Of a DNA stretch of 64,000 bases, positions 1 through 8,913 are shown piece after piece. A model generated the notes under the pieces. It was given only the letters and a program-made list of their open reading frames with translations. It did no database searches and was not told the DNA's origin. Each line of letters begins with the position of its first letter. The stretch's first letter is position 1. This DNA comes from an uncultured Streptomyces sp. (GTDB taxonomy: Bacteria; Actinomycetota; Actinomycetes; Streptomycetales; Streptomycetaceae): assembly GCF_947488945.1 (NCBI RefSeq), contig NZ_CANLBS010000002.1:372001-436000 (forward strand), given 5' to 3'. The translations under genes and the position numbers were made by a program.

Positions 1-268
1 CCAGCTGATGTCCCAGGCGGCCACCGAGATGGCTGACCTCGCCGAACGCGTCTCCCTGCTCTACGACTTGGTGCTGCCGAGCATCGCCGTGCCGGGTGTG
101 CTCGGGCGGCTCGACACCTCACCCGAGCGCGGGGCCAAGGCGTACGCCCAGGCGCTGTCCCAGGCCGAGGCCCGCACCGCGGACCCGGTCGCACCCGCCC
201 CGGCAGCACTCGCCACCCCGGCCCCCGTCCCGGTCGCCGACACCCCCGCCCCGGCCCGTACCGCCTGA
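1..268 (+). CDS. C-terminal end of an unidentified protein (5' part outside window)
   Basis: The frame is open from the first bases and ends at TGA 266-268, so the gene probably starts upstream. An internal ATG at 8 would give 86 residues, but no ribosome-binding site can be assessed. Roughly the first 55 visible residues look like an amphipathic helical region (AERVSLLYDLVLPSIAVPG). They are followed by a low-complexity Ala/Pro/Val linker ending in PARTA. I do not recognise the family. The Pro/Ala tail suggests a disordered C-terminus. Confidence 0.45.
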   Translation, partial: QLMSQAATEMADLAERVSLLYDLVLPSIAVPGVLGRLDTSPERGAKAYAQALSQAEARTADPVAPAPAALATPAPVPVADTPAPARTA

Positions 269-287
269 TCCCCGTACCGCCTGATCC
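256..287. repeat. 16-bp perfect tandem duplication across a stop codon
   Basis: The unit CCGTACCGCCTGATCC occurs twice back to back (256-271 and 272-287). The first copy contains the TGA stop of the preceding reading frame, and the second lies just after it. Replication slippage is the simplest origin. It has no effect on the encoded protein. Confidence 0.8.
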
Positions 288-357
288 CCGCGCCGCCGGT
301 CAGGCGAAAGGGCTCCGTCCCACGACTCGTTCCGCGCCGAGCGGGAACAGGAAGCCC

Positions 358-1911
358 ATGGCACTGGAACCCGGCCTCCCCGGCACCCCTGACCTGCCCG
401 GCTTCGACGAGTCCTACTGGATGGACACCGTTCCGCCGCCGCCTCTCCCGTCGCTCGACGGCGACCGGGAGGCGGACGTGGTGGTGATCGGCGGCGGTGT
501 CGCGGGCCTCAGCGCCGCATGGGAACTGGCCCGGGCGGGCCGCAGCGTGGTGGTGCTGGAGGCGGACCGCCTCGCGGCGGGCGTCACCGGCTACACCACC
601 GCCAAGCTCACCGCCGCGCACTCCCTCCTCTACGACCACCTGCGCACCACCCGTGGCCCGGAGGGAGCGGGGCAGTACGCCCGTTCCCAGCAGGCGTCCG
701 TCGAACGCGTCGCCTCCGTCGCCGCCGAGCTCGGGATCGACTGCGACCTGGAACGCGCCCCCGCGTTCACCTACACGACCGAGGGCGGTCAGCTCGACGC
801 GCTGCGCGCCGAGGCGGACGCCGCGTCGGAGGCCGGGCTCAACGCCGCCTTCGTCACGGAGACCGACCTGCCCTTCCCGGTCGCCGGAGCGGTGAGGATC
901 GAACGGCAGGCCCAGTTCCACCCCCGTAAGTACCTGCTGGCCCTCGCCGCCGACCTGCGCGCGGGCGGCGCCGCCCTCTACGAGCGGACCCGCGTCACCG
1001 GGCTCGAAGAGGGAGAACCCTGCCGGGTCACCACCGAGTCCGGTGCGACCGTCACCGCCCGGGACGTCGTCGTCGCCACCCACTACCCGGTCTTCGACCG
1101 CGCCCTGCTGTTCGCCCGGCTGTCCCCGCGCCGCGAACTCGTCGTCGCCGCCCCGGTTCCCGCCGCATCCGCGCCCACCGGCATGTACCTCACCGAGGAC
1201 GACGGGAAGCGGTCGGTGCGCACCGCCCCGTACGGCGACGGGGGACGGCTGCTCATCGTCACCGGCGAGAGCTTCACCCCCGGCACCGGCGACGCCCGCG
1301 AGGGGTTCCTCCGGCTCGACGCCTGGCTGCACACCCGCTTCCCCGAAGCGGGCCCCACCGCCTACTACTGGGCGGCCCAGGACAACGACGTCAGCGACCG
1401 GGTCCCCATGATCGGCCTGTTCCACCCCGGCGCCCGCCACGTCTACGTGGCCACCGGCTTCGGCGGCTGGGGCATGAGCGGCGGCGTCATGGCCGGGCAG
1501 CTCCTGGCCGCCACCCTCACCGGCGCCAAGCCCGCCTGGGCCGACCTCTACGAGCCCCGGCGCCTGTGGAGCTCCGTCCGCGAGGCGCCCGCCCTGCTCA
1601 AGCAACAGGCCGACGTCGCACGGCACTTCGTCGGTGACCGGCTGCGGCCCACGCACGTGGACTCCGCCGACGACATCACCCCCGGCACCGGAGGCATCGT
1701 CCGGGTCCGGGGCAAGCGCTGCGCCGTGTACCGCGACGAGGAGGGCACCGCCCACGCGGTGTCGGCGCGCTGTACCCATCTGGGGTGCCTGGTCGCGTTC
1801 AACCAGGCGGAGACCACCTGGGAGTGCCCCTGCCACGGTTCGCGCTTCGGCGTCGACGGCGAGGTCCTCCAGGGGCCGGCGGTCCACCCGCTGCCGCCGA
1901 GGGAGCTGTGA
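358..1911 (+). CDS. FAD-dependent oxidoreductase with C-terminal Rieske [2Fe-2S] domain
   Basis: The protein has 517 residues. An N-terminal DadA/glycine-oxidase-like FAD fold begins with the dinucleotide-binding motif VVVIGGGVAGL (residues about 41-51). A Rieske domain at the C-terminus carries CTHLGC (472-477) and CPCHGSRF (490-497), which provide the two Cys and two His cluster ligands. The fusion suggests that electrons pass from a reduced substrate through FAD to the cluster. The substrate cannot be read from sequence. The ATG at 358 follows a purine-rich AGGAAG. The gene converges with the next one, whose stop lies 14 bp away. Family membership is firm and physiological role unknown. 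Confidence 0.9.
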   Translation: MALEPGLPGTPDLPGFDESYWMDTVPPPPLPSLDGDREADVVVIGGGVAGLSAAWELARAGRSVVVLEADRLAAGVTGYTTAKLTAAHSLLYDHLRTTRGPEGAGQYARSQQASVERVASVAAELGIDCDLERAPAFTYTTEGGQLDALRAEADAASEAGLNAAFVTETDLPFPVAGAVRIERQAQFHPRKYLLALAADLRAGGAALYERTRVTGLEEGEPCRVTTESGATVTARDVVVATHYPVFDRALLFARLSPRRELVVAAPVPAASAPTGMYLTEDDGKRSVRTAPYGDGGRLLIVTGESFTPGTGDAREGFLRLDAWLHTRFPEAGPTAYYWAAQDNDVSDRVPMIGLFHPGARHVYVATGFGGWGMSGGVMAGQLLAATLTGAKPAWADLYEPRRLWSSVREAPALLKQQADVARHFVGDRLRPTHVDSADDITPGTGGIVRVRGKRCAVYRDEEGTAHAVSARCTHLGCLVAFNQAETTWECPCHGSRFGVDGEVLQGPAVHPLPPREL

Positions 1912-1924
1912 GGGCGGGCCGCGC

Positions 1925-2449
1925 TCAGGGCCGCGGGGACGCCCGGCCGGTGTCCCGCGGGTCCCGGTCCGAGCGCGGCCACACGTACGGCAGGTCGTCC
2001 GGCACGTCCCCGAAGAGCGGCCGGTAGAACGCGGGGTCCTTGCGCACCAGCGCCGAGCGGTGGCTCAGGTGGAAGTCCACCTCGCCGAGCCACGGCGGCA
2101 GCTCACCCGCGGCCCGCAGCTCTGCGGCGGTCCGCACCCGCACCTCGGCGTCCCCGCCGCCGGCCGTCCCTGGGCCGCGGGCCGCCGCGAGCCCGGAGAG
2201 CAGGCTGGCGGCGCAGGTGTCGGCGTGGCCCTCGGCCGTCCAGGCGAGGCACACGTCGAGGCCGTACCGCACCAGCGCCTCTTCGTACCCGGTCCACATG
2301 CGGACCGCCGGATGGTGCCGCCATCCGTAGTCGGGCACCGTCAGCCCGCGCAGCACCTGCAACGCCTCGACCCGCTGCTTGCCCAGCCGCCGTGGGTCGA
2401 GGACGCGGGCGCTGCGGACGAAGTCCGGGTACGGCAGGAACGTCTGCAT
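1925..2449 (-). CDS. MSMEG_6728-family protein (pyrimidine-dimer glycosylase-like)
   Basis: The protein has 174 residues starting MQTFLPYPDF. The opening, with SARVLDPRRLGKQRVEA and later YGWRHHPAVRMW, matches what I remember of a small conserved actinobacterial family annotated MSMEG_6728. That family is related to the T4 endonuclease V-like pyrimidine-dimer excision fold. I chose this start because the motif begins at this Met and a G-rich stretch (AGGGGGG) precedes it. The open frame extends upstream without family features. A DNA-repair role is inferred from family resemblance only. Confidence 0.7.
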   Translation of the reverse strand: MQTFLPYPDFVRSARVLDPRRLGKQRVEALQVLRGLTVPDYGWRHHPAVRMWTGYEEALVRYGLDVCLAWTAEGHADTCAASLLSGLAAARGPGTAGGGDAEVRVRTAAELRAAGELPPWLGEVDFHLSHRSALVRKDPAFYRPLFGDVPDDLPYVWPRSDRDPRDTGRASPRP

Positions 2450-2611
2450 CCCCCCTGCATACCGTGGACCGCGCCGCCCCGCCCGCGCTGCCGGACGGGC
2501 CGGGGACCAGCCCGCCGTACGGGACGAGTCCTCCGGGCCGCAGCGGGTACGCGAGGTGCGACGACGACCCGCCCGCACCACAATGGTGCGCGTGCACCGA
2601 AGGGAGCACCC

Positions 2612-2902
2612 ATGACCGACCGCAGGCCCGAGGGGACCGCCTACACCGGGGCGAAGGGCAGCCCGCCGCCCATACCGGCGGACATGCCCGACCAGCAGGC
2701 CCAGGACGGCGAGGACGCCCTCGACGTGATCCTCCCGCCCGGCACCGAGCGCCCCGAGGCGCAGGAGGGCACCGGACCGGAGAACGACACCGACACCGAC
2801 ACCGGCCGGCCCGACCCCGACGAGGCCGGCTCCGGCCGGGACTCCGCCCGCAACGCCGGCGTCCACCCGGACCACCCGACCCCGGACGAGTCGACGGGCT
2901 GA
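2612..2902 (+). CDS. small acidic hydrophilic protein, unknown function
   Basis: The protein has 96 residues, starts MTDRRPEG and is preceded by AGGGAG with good spacing. It is rich in Asp, Glu, Pro, Gly and Thr (for example NDTDTDTGRPDPDE). It has no hydrophobic segment and no recognisable domain, so it is probably intrinsically disordered. It is transcribed divergently from the MSMEG_6728-family gene across about 160 bp. I do not recognise the family. Confidence 0.6.
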   Translation: MTDRRPEGTAYTGAKGSPPPIPADMPDQQAQDGEDALDVILPPGTERPEAQEGTGPENDTDTDTGRPDPDEAGSGRDSARNAGVHPDHPTPDESTG

Positions 2903-3073
2903 CGGGACGCGGCGACCCGGCGTCCGTACGGTGTGGTCCCCGAAGTCCGCCACCGGATCGCAGCGGCCGAGGGCCACGACGTACGCGTCACCGGGCGGGC
3001 TGCCCTCTCCCGACGTGCATCCCGCTCCGGCCGTGGAGGAGCGGCGTCACTTTCCCGAGCGGGGTCCATGCAC

Positions 3074-3113
3074 AAAAAAATCGGGCGTCCGTACCGAAGT
3101 ACGGACACCCGAT
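3074..3113 (-). terminator. intrinsic terminator of tRNA-Arg
   Basis: On the minus strand a stem of about 15 bp (arms 3099-3113 and 3080-3094, with one mismatch) closed by a TTCG tetraloop is followed by seven T residues (3080-3074). It lies about 60 bp downstream of the minus-strand tRNA. It is one of the few hairpins in the window with a run of T, and a textbook Rho-independent terminator. Confidence 0.9.
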
Positions 3114-3172
3114 CTTGACACTTGGCAGAAGTGCACGAGACGACGAACCTTGTCCCGTTTCCCGCTTTCAAG

Positions 3173-3244
3173 TGCCCCCGGCAGGATTCGAACCTGCGCA
3201 CCCGGCTCCGGAGGCCGATGCTCTATCCCCTGAGCTACGGGGGC
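3173..3244 (-). tRNA. tRNA-Arg (anticodon CCG)
   Basis: Read on the minus strand, the 72-nt sequence folds as a cloverleaf. The acceptor stem is GCCCCCG paired with CGGGGGC, with discriminator A. The D arm contains TAGCTCAGGGGATAGAGCA, and the T arm contains the consensus GGTTCGAATCC. The anticodon loop is CTCCGGA, giving anticodon CCG, which reads the Arg codon CGG common in this genome. The 3' CCA is not encoded; the sequence continues CTT. A terminator follows. Confidence 0.95.
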
Positions 3245-3274
3245 GTATCGCTGTGTTGCTCTGCGACGGGAGAA

Positions 3275-3305
3275 ACACTACCAGCTCCACCGGGGTGTCC
3301 GTGAA
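3275..3305 (-). promoter_or_regulatory. candidate promoter of tRNA-Arg
   Basis: On the minus strand TAGTGT (3280-3275) fits the TAnnnT -10 pattern. It lies about 30 nt before the tRNA 5' end. TTCACG (3305-3300) could serve as -35, but the spacing of 19 is long. The position is sensible and the match only moderate. Confidence 0.3.
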
Positions 3306-3434
3306 CAGGTATTTCCGACGGGCGGGCCGCCGCGTTCCGGGAGGCGTCCGCAGGCCGAGGGGGAGGCGGGGCGGGGCGGTGCGGAAGTGGGCAAAACCCG
3401 GACGCAGCCCCTCCGGCGGCCCTACTCTCGAAAG

Positions 3435-3869
3435 GTGTCAGGGGCATCCGGCCGCGTGCTCGTCGTCGACGACAGCAGGGTCATCCGGCAGTTGATCAGG
3501 GTCAATCTCGAACTGGAGGGTTTCGAGGTCGTGACCGCGGCCGACGGTGCCGAGTGCCTGGAGGCGGTGCACCGCGTACGGCCCGACGTGATCACGCTCG
3601 ACGTGGTGATGCCCCGCCTGGACGGCCCCCGCACGGCGGCCCGGCTGCGGGCGGACGCGCGTACCCGGTCGATCCCGATCGTCTTCGTCTCCGCCTGCGG
3701 ACAGGCCGAGATCGACGAGGGCACGGCGGTCGGCGTCGAGGCGTTCGTGGCCAAGCCGTTCGAACCCGCCGACCTGGTGCGGATCGTGCGCGCGCTCGCC
3801 GTGCGCGACGCCCCGCGGGCCACCGAGGGATGCGGCGCCGCCGGCCGAGGGGGCGCACCCGGCCGCTGA
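3435..3869 (+). CDS. single-domain (CheY-like) response regulator
   Basis: The protein has 144 residues and consists of a receiver domain only. Acidic residues D12/D13 (VLVVDDS), phospho-acceptor D56 (ITLDVVMP), switch S86 and K107 (VAKPFEP) are all present. There is no output domain, so it must act through a protein partner. No kinase gene is adjacent. The GTG at 3435 is chosen because the receiver fold starts a few residues later and the upstream in-frame sequence is non-conserved Arg-rich read-through. Its partner and signal are unknown. Confidence 0.85.
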   Translation: MSGASGRVLVVDDSRVIRQLIRVNLELEGFEVVTAADGAECLEAVHRVRPDVITLDVVMPRLDGPRTAARLRADARTRSIPIVFVSACGQAEIDEGTAVGVEAFVAKPFEPADLVRIVRALAVRDAPRATEGCGAAGRGGAPGR

Positions 3870-3940
3870 GGCCGTGCGGCCCTGCCCGCATGGCGAAACC
3901 GGGTCGCGGAGGGCCCCCGTCGCACCCTTAGGCTGGTCCC

Positions 3941-5020
3941 GTGACCCCCGCCGATCTCTCCAGGGCCGTGCTGCACGCCGTGCGCCGCGCGGTGGACGAG
4001 AACGCCCTGCGCGCGCCGGTGCCCGCGCGGGTGCGGGTCGAGCGGACCCGCCCCGGCGGCAGCGGCGACTACGCCTGCGCCGTGGCCCTCCAGCTCGCCG
4101 GGCCCGCCGCGCTGCCGCCCCGGGAGGTCGCCCGCATCCTGGCCGACCGGGTCGCCGCGGCGGGCGTCGCCCGCGTCGACGTCACCGGCCCCGGATTCCT
4201 CAGCTTCACCCTCGACCCGGTCGGCGACGCCGGCGCCCGCACCGCCCTCGTACGGGACATCGGGGCCCGCGGGTCCGCCTACGGGCACGGGGACGCGCTG
4301 CGGGGCGAGACGCTGCGGCTGCTCCACCCGGCCGAGATCCGCGCCGAGACCACCGCCGCCGCGGTGGCCGCGCTCGCCGCCGCCCAGGGCGCCGACGTGC
4401 GCCTCCTGGCCGCCGGCCCCGGCCGCGCACCCGCCGACGCGGTGGAGATCCGCCCGGTGCCCGCCGGTGCCCCGGCCGCCGGCCTGCCGGCACGACTCGG
4501 TCCGGACGCCCTGCGGTGGGGCCTGCTGCGGCCCGCCGGACACGACCGCGCACCGCTCGGCGACGACCTGCTGGTCCAGAGCGCGGCCAACCCCCTCTTC
4601 CTGGTCCGGTACGCGCACGCCCGCACCCGCGCCCTCCTGCGCAACGCCCGCGACCTCGGCTTCGGGCCGGAAGCCGGGTCCGAGACCGCATCCGACGGGC
4701 CCGCGAGCCCCGACGGCGGGCCCGGCCGGGCCGACGCGCACGCCGCCGACGCCGCCCACCCTCTGTGGGTCCTGCTCGCCGACCATCCCGCCGTGCTCGT
4801 GGCCGCCGCCCGACTGCGCGCCCCCGACCGGCTGGCCCGGCACCTCGAAGCCGTCGCGCACGCCTTCTTCGACTTCCACGACGCCTGCCCGCCGCTGCCC
4901 CCGGGCGACGAGAAACCCTCGGCCGCCCACCGCTCCCGGCTGGCTCTCGCCGAAGCCGCCGGTACGGTGCTGGCCGGCGGCCTGTCCCTGCTCGGCGTCA
5001 GCGCGCCCGAACACCTCTGA
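3941..5020 (+). CDS. nrtL: ArgS-related anticodon-binding protein without a synthetase core
   Basis: The protein has 359 residues. The N-terminal part resembles the additional domain of arginyl-tRNA synthetase (GPGFLSF, 83-89). The C-terminal part resembles its DALR anticodon-binding domain (ANPLFLVRYAHARTRALLR, about 216-234). The Rossmann catalytic core with its HIGH and KMSKS motifs is missing, so it cannot aminoacylate in the normal way. The family is annotated NrtL in actinobacteria. A tRNA-binding or regulatory role is inference. lysA starts 24 bp downstream and is probably co-transcribed. The GTG start lacks a clear Shine-Dalgarno. A TAGGCT element (3929-3934) ends 6 nt before it, which would suit a leaderless transcript. 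Confidence 0.85.
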   Translation: MTPADLSRAVLHAVRRAVDENALRAPVPARVRVERTRPGGSGDYACAVALQLAGPAALPPREVARILADRVAAAGVARVDVTGPGFLSFTLDPVGDAGARTALVRDIGARGSAYGHGDALRGETLRLLHPAEIRAETTAAAVAALAAAQGADVRLLAAGPGRAPADAVEIRPVPAGAPAAGLPARLGPDALRWGLLRPAGHDRAPLGDDLLVQSAANPLFLVRYAHARTRALLRNARDLGFGPEAGSETASDGPASPDGGPGRADAHAADAAHPLWVLLADHPAVLVAAARLRAPDRLARHLEAVAHAFFDFHDACPPLPPGDEKPSAAHRSRLALAEAAGTVLAGGLSLLGVSAPEHL

Positions 5021-5043
5021 GAGAGACCCGAGAGACCACACCG

Positions 5044-6435
5044 ATGAGCCGATCCGCCCACCCCGCCGGGCCCCGCCACGCCGACGTCCTGCCCGAGGGC
5101 CACTACACCGCCCCGGCGACCGACCTGAACGTCCTCGACCCGAAGGTGTGGTCCCGCACCGTCACCCGCGACGCCGACGGCGCGCTCACCATGGGCGGCA
5201 TCCCGGTCGCCCGCCTCGCCGAGGAGTTCGGCACCCCCGCGTACTTCCTCGACGAGGCCGACTTCCGCTCCCGCTGCCGCGCCTGGTCCGACGCGTTCGG
5301 GCCGGGCGCCGACGTCTTCTACGCGGGCAAGGCGTTCCTCTCCCGTGCCGTGGTCCGCTGGCTGAAGGAGGAGGGCCTCAACCTCGACGTCTGCTCCGGC
5401 GGCGAGCTGGCCACCGCGCTCGACGCGGGGATGCCCCCCGAGCGGATCGCGTTCCACGGCAACAACAAGACGACGGAGGAGATCGAGCGGGCCGTGGGCG
5501 CCGGCGTCGGCCGGATCGTCCTCGACTCCTTCCAGGAGATCGTCCGCGTCAGCCACGCCGCGCAGCGGCTCGGCAAGCGCCAGCCGGTGCAGATCCGGGT
5601 CACCGTCGGGGTCGAGGCACACACCCACGAGTTCATCGCCACCGCCCACGAGGACCAGAAGTTCGGCGTCGCGCTGGCCGGCGGCCAGGCCGCCGAGGCG
5701 GTGCGCCGGGCGCTGACCCTGGACGGGCTCGAACTCGTCGGCATCCACTCGCACATCGGCTCGCAGATCTTCGACATGGCCGGCTTCGAGGTCTCCGCCC
5801 GGCGCGTGGTCCAGCTCCTCGCCGAGGTGCGGGACGAGCACGGCGTCGAACTGCCCGAGATCGACCTCGGCGGCGGCCTCGGCATCGCGTACACCTCCGA
5901 GGACGATCCCCGCGAACCGCACGAGATCGCCAAGGCGCTCGGCGACATCGTCACCCGCGAGTGCGAGTCCGCCGGTCTCGCCACCCCCCGGATCTCGGTC
6001 GAGCCGGGCCGCGCCATCGTCGGCCCGACCGCCTTCACCCTCTACGAGGTCGGCACCATCAAGCCGCTCGAAGGGCTGCGCACCTACGTCAGCGTCGACG
6101 GCGGGATGTCGGACAACATCCGCACCGCCCTGTACGACGCCGAGTACAGCGTGGCGCTGGTCTCCCGCACCTCCGACGCCGAACCGATGCTGGTCCGGGT
6201 CGTCGGCAAGCACTGCGAGAGCGGCGACATCGTCGTCAAGGACGCGTTCCTGCCGGCCGACCTCGCGCCCGGCGACCTGATCGCCGTGCCCGCCACCGGC
6301 GCCTACTGCCGGTCCATGGCGAGCAACTACAACCACGCCCTGCGCCCGCCCGTCGTCGCCGTGCGCGACGGGGAGGCGAGGGTCATCGTCAGGCGCGAGA
6401 CGGAGGAAGATCTCCTGCGTCTCGATGTCGGTTGA
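5044..6435 (+). CDS. lysA: diaminopimelate decarboxylase
   Basis: The protein has 463 residues and is a fold-III PLP enzyme converting meso-diaminopimelate to L-lysine and CO2, the last lysine step. The PLP lysine is K96 in VFYAGKAF. The glycine-rich phosphate-binding segment, GIHSHIGSQ and the CESGD motif (GKHCESGDIVV) are present. The length is normal for the family. It starts 24 bp after nrtL with AGAGACC/AGAGA purines upstream. It heads a run of aspartate-family genes (hom, thrC, thrB), and a hairpin separates it from hom. Confidence 0.97.
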   Translation: MSRSAHPAGPRHADVLPEGHYTAPATDLNVLDPKVWSRTVTRDADGALTMGGIPVARLAEEFGTPAYFLDEADFRSRCRAWSDAFGPGADVFYAGKAFLSRAVVRWLKEEGLNLDVCSGGELATALDAGMPPERIAFHGNNKTTEEIERAVGAGVGRIVLDSFQEIVRVSHAAQRLGKRQPVQIRVTVGVEAHTHEFIATAHEDQKFGVALAGGQAAEAVRRALTLDGLELVGIHSHIGSQIFDMAGFEVSARRVVQLLAEVRDEHGVELPEIDLGGGLGIAYTSEDDPREPHEIAKALGDIVTRECESAGLATPRISVEPGRAIVGPTAFTLYEVGTIKPLEGLRTYVSVDGGMSDNIRTALYDAEYSVALVSRTSDAEPMLVRVVGKHCESGDIVVKDAFLPADLAPGDLIAVPATGAYCRSMASNYNHALRPPVVAVRDGEARVIVRRETEEDLLRLDVG

Positions 6436-6455
6436 TGAAATAGATGTCTCAGGAT

Positions 6456-6484
6456 CCGGACGGGTGGCAGAAACGCCCGTCCGG
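6456..6484 (+). terminator. hairpin between lysA and hom
   Basis: The arms CCGGACGGG (6456-6464) and CCCGTCCGG (6476-6484) form a 9-bp perfect stem with an 11-nt loop, 21 bp after the lysA stop. No T tract follows. It may be a terminator or processing site that decouples lysA from the threonine genes. Confidence 0.5.
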
Positions 6485-6530
6485 TGAGTGAGACTGTTCC
6501 GTACATCAGAAGCATGAGAAACGAGGTCGG

Positions 6531-7832
6531 ATGATGCGTACGCGTCCGCTGAAAGTGGCGCTGCTGGGCTGTGGAGTGGTCGGCTCAGAGGTGGCGCGCA
6601 TCATGACGACGCACGCCGACGACCTCGCCGCGCGCATCGGTGCGCCGGTGGAGCTGGCCGGCGTGGCCGTCCGCCGCCCCTCCAAGGTGCGGGAGGGGAT
6701 CGACCCCGCGCTGGTCACCACCGACGCCACCGCGCTGGTCGAGCGCGGCGACCTCGACGTCGTGATCGAGGTCATCGGCGGCATCGAGCCCGCCCGCACC
6801 CTGATCACCACCGCCTTCGAGCACGGCGCGAGCGTCGTCTCCGCCAACAAGGCGCTCCTCGCCGAGGACGGCGCCGCACTGCACGCCGCCGCCGAGAAGC
6901 ACGGCCGCGACCTCTACTACGAGGCCGCCGTCGCCGGCGCCATCCCGCTGGTGCGACCGCTGCGCGAGTCCCTCGCGGGCGACAAGGTCAACCGGGTGCT
7001 CGGCATCGTCAACGGCACGACCAACTTCATCCTCGACAAGATGGACACCAGCGGCGCCGGCTACTCCGAGGCGCTCGACGAGGCCACCGCGCTCGGCTAC
7101 GCCGAGGCCGACCCGACCGCCGACGTCGAGGGGTTCGACGCCGCCGCCAAGGCCGCGATCCTGGCCGGCATCGCCTTCCACACCCGCGTGAAGATCGGCG
7201 AGGTGCACCGCGAGGGCATCACCGAGGTCACCGCCGCCGACATCGCCTCCGCCCGCCGCATGGGCTGCACCGTCAAGCTCCTCGCGATCTGCGAGCGAGC
7301 CGCCGACGGCAAGTCGGTCACGGCCAGGGTGCACCCCGCGATGATCCCGCTCAGCCACCCGCTGGCCTCCGTGCGCGAGGCGTACAACGCGGTCTTCGTG
7401 GAGGCCGAGGCGGCTGGTCAGCTCATGTTCTACGGCCCCGGCGCCGGCGGTTCGCCGACCGCGTCCGCGGTCCTCGGCGACCTCGTCGCGGTCTGCCGCA
7501 ACAAGCTGGCGGAGTCCACCGGTCCCGGCGAGTCCGCCTACACGCGGCTGCCCGTCAGCCCGATGGGCGACGTCGTCACGCGGTACCACATCAGCCTCGA
7601 CGTGGCCGACAAACCTGGCGTACTCGCCCAGGTCGCGACGGTCTTCGCCGAGCAGGGGGTATCGATCGATACCGTACGACAGCAAGGCCGTCAGGACGGA
7701 GGCGGCGAGGCTTCCCTCGTCGTCGTCACCCACCGCGCGCCCGACGCCGCCCTCTCGGGGACCGTCGAGGCGCTGCGCAAGCTCGACACCGTGCGCGGTG
7801 TCGCCAGCATCATGCGTGTTGAAGGGGAGTAA
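6531..7832 (+). CDS. hom: homoserine dehydrogenase
   Basis: The protein has 433 residues. It reduces aspartate semialdehyde to homoserine, the branch point to threonine and methionine. The NAD(P)-binding motif GCGVVG lies at residues 13-18. SANKALLA and NGTTNFIL mark the catalytic and substrate regions. A C-terminal ACT domain (from about residue 350, LDVADKPGVLAQVATVF) indicates allosteric feedback, probably by threonine. It is monofunctional, with no aspartokinase fusion. The start is ATGATG at 6531 after GAGGTCGG; the second ATG is an alternative. thrC follows after 6 bp, so the two are co-transcribed. Confidence 0.97.
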   Translation: MMRTRPLKVALLGCGVVGSEVARIMTTHADDLAARIGAPVELAGVAVRRPSKVREGIDPALVTTDATALVERGDLDVVIEVIGGIEPARTLITTAFEHGASVVSANKALLAEDGAALHAAAEKHGRDLYYEAAVAGAIPLVRPLRESLAGDKVNRVLGIVNGTTNFILDKMDTSGAGYSEALDEATALGYAEADPTADVEGFDAAAKAAILAGIAFHTRVKIGEVHREGITEVTAADIASARRMGCTVKLLAICERAADGKSVTARVHPAMIPLSHPLASVREAYNAVFVEAEAAGQLMFYGPGAGGSPTASAVLGDLVAVCRNKLAESTGPGESAYTRLPVSPMGDVVTRYHISLDVADKPGVLAQVATVFAEQGVSIDTVRQQGRQDGGGEASLVVVTHRAPDAALSGTVEALRKLDTVRGVASIMRVEGE

Positions 7833-7838
7833 GGACCC

Positions 7839-8909
7839 ATGACCACCAAGGGCACCCACCAGTGGCGCGGCATCATCGAGGAGTACCGGGACCGGCTGCC
7901 GGTCACGGCCGCCACGCCGGTCGTCACGCTGCGTGAAGGCGGCACGCCGCTCGTACCGGCGCAGGTCCTCTCCGAGCGCACCGGCTGCGAGGTGCACCTC
8001 AAGGTCGAGGGCGCCAACCCCACCGGTTCGTTCAAGGACCGCGGGATGACGATGGCCATCACCCGGGCCAAGGAGGAGGGCGCGCAGGCCGTCATCTGCG
8101 CCTCCACCGGCAACACCTCCGCCTCCGCCGCCGCCTACGCGGTGCGGGCCGGCATGGTCTGCGCCGTCCTCGTGCCGCGCGGCAAGATCGCGCTCGGCAA
8201 GATGGGCCAGGCGCTGGTGCACGGCGCGAAGATCCTCCAGGTCGACGGCAACTTCGACGACTGCCTGACGCTGGCCCGCTCGCTGTCGGACAACTACCCG
8301 GTGGCGCTGGTCAATTCGGTCAACCCGGTCCGCATCGAGGGCCAGAAGACCGCGGCGTTCGAGATCGTCGACGCGCTCGGCGACGCCCCGGACGTCCACG
8401 TCCTGCCGGTCGGCAACGCGGGCAACATCACGGCCTACTGGAAGGGCTACACGGAGTACGCGCGCGACGGCATCGCCGGCCGCACGCCCCGCATGTGGGG
8501 CTTCCAGGCGTCCGGCTCGGCGCCCATCGTGCGCGGCGAGATCGTGAAGGACCCGGCCACCATCGCCACCGCGATCCGCATCGGCAACCCGGCCTCGTGG
8601 GAGTACGCGCTCGCCGCGCGGGACGAGTCGGGCGGCTTCATCGACGAGGTGACGGACCGTCAGATCTTGTCGGCCTACCGCCTGTTGGCCGCCCAGGAGG
8701 GCGTTTTCGTGGAGCCCGCGTCGGCCGCGTCGGTAGCCGGCCTGCTGAAGGCCGCCGAAGAGGGCAAGGTCGACCCCGGCCAGAAGATCGTCTGCACGGT
8801 CACCGGCAACGGCCTCAAGGACCCCGACTGGGCCGTCGCGGGCGCCCCGCAGCCCGTCACCGTCCCGGTCGACGCGGCCACCGCCGCCGAGAAGCTCGGC
8901 CTGGTCTGA
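7839..8909 (+). CDS. thrC: threonine synthase
   Basis: The protein has 356 residues and is a fold-II PLP enzyme that converts O-phosphohomoserine to threonine. The PLP lysine is K66 in [11 protein letters not shown]. The phosphate-binding [13 protein letters not shown] segment and the C-terminal [13 protein letters not shown] motif are intact. It is the short actinobacterial form, without the long N-terminus of the E. coli enzyme. It is preceded by GGGGAGTAAGGA and lies 6 bp after hom. A GC-rich hairpin follows the stop. Confidence 0.97.
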   Translation: MTTKGTHQWRGIIEEYRDRLPVTAATPVVTLREGGTPLVPAQVLSERTGCEVHLKVEGANPTGSFKDRGMTMAITRAKEEGAQAVICASTGNTSASAAAYAVRAGMVCAVLVPRGKIALGKMGQALVHGAKILQVDGNFDDCLTLARSLSDNYPVALVNSVNPVRIEGQKTAAFEIVDALGDAPDVHVLPVGNAGNITAYWKGYTEYARDGIAGRTPRMWGFQASGSAPIVRGEIVKDPATIATAIRIGNPASWEYALAARDESGGFIDEVTDRQILSAYRLLAAQEGVFVEPASAASVAGLLKAAEEGKVDPGQKIVCTVTGNGLKDPDWAVAGAPQPVTVPVDAATAAEKLGLV

Positions 8910-8913
8910 CCGC

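Noticed and set aside
61..1887. 608-codon minus-strand frame opposite the Rieske oxidoreductase
   Set aside because: A compositional shadow without domains or a start signal.
3173..3244. Integration (att) site at the tRNA-Arg
   Set aside because: tRNA genes often serve as att sites, but no duplicate of its 3' end, integrase or excisionase is visible, and the terminator directly follows.
6436..6530. Riboswitch (lysine or T-box) upstream of hom
   Set aside because: Only a simple 9-bp hairpin is present; no T-box sequence or lysine-aptamer core was found in 95 bp.
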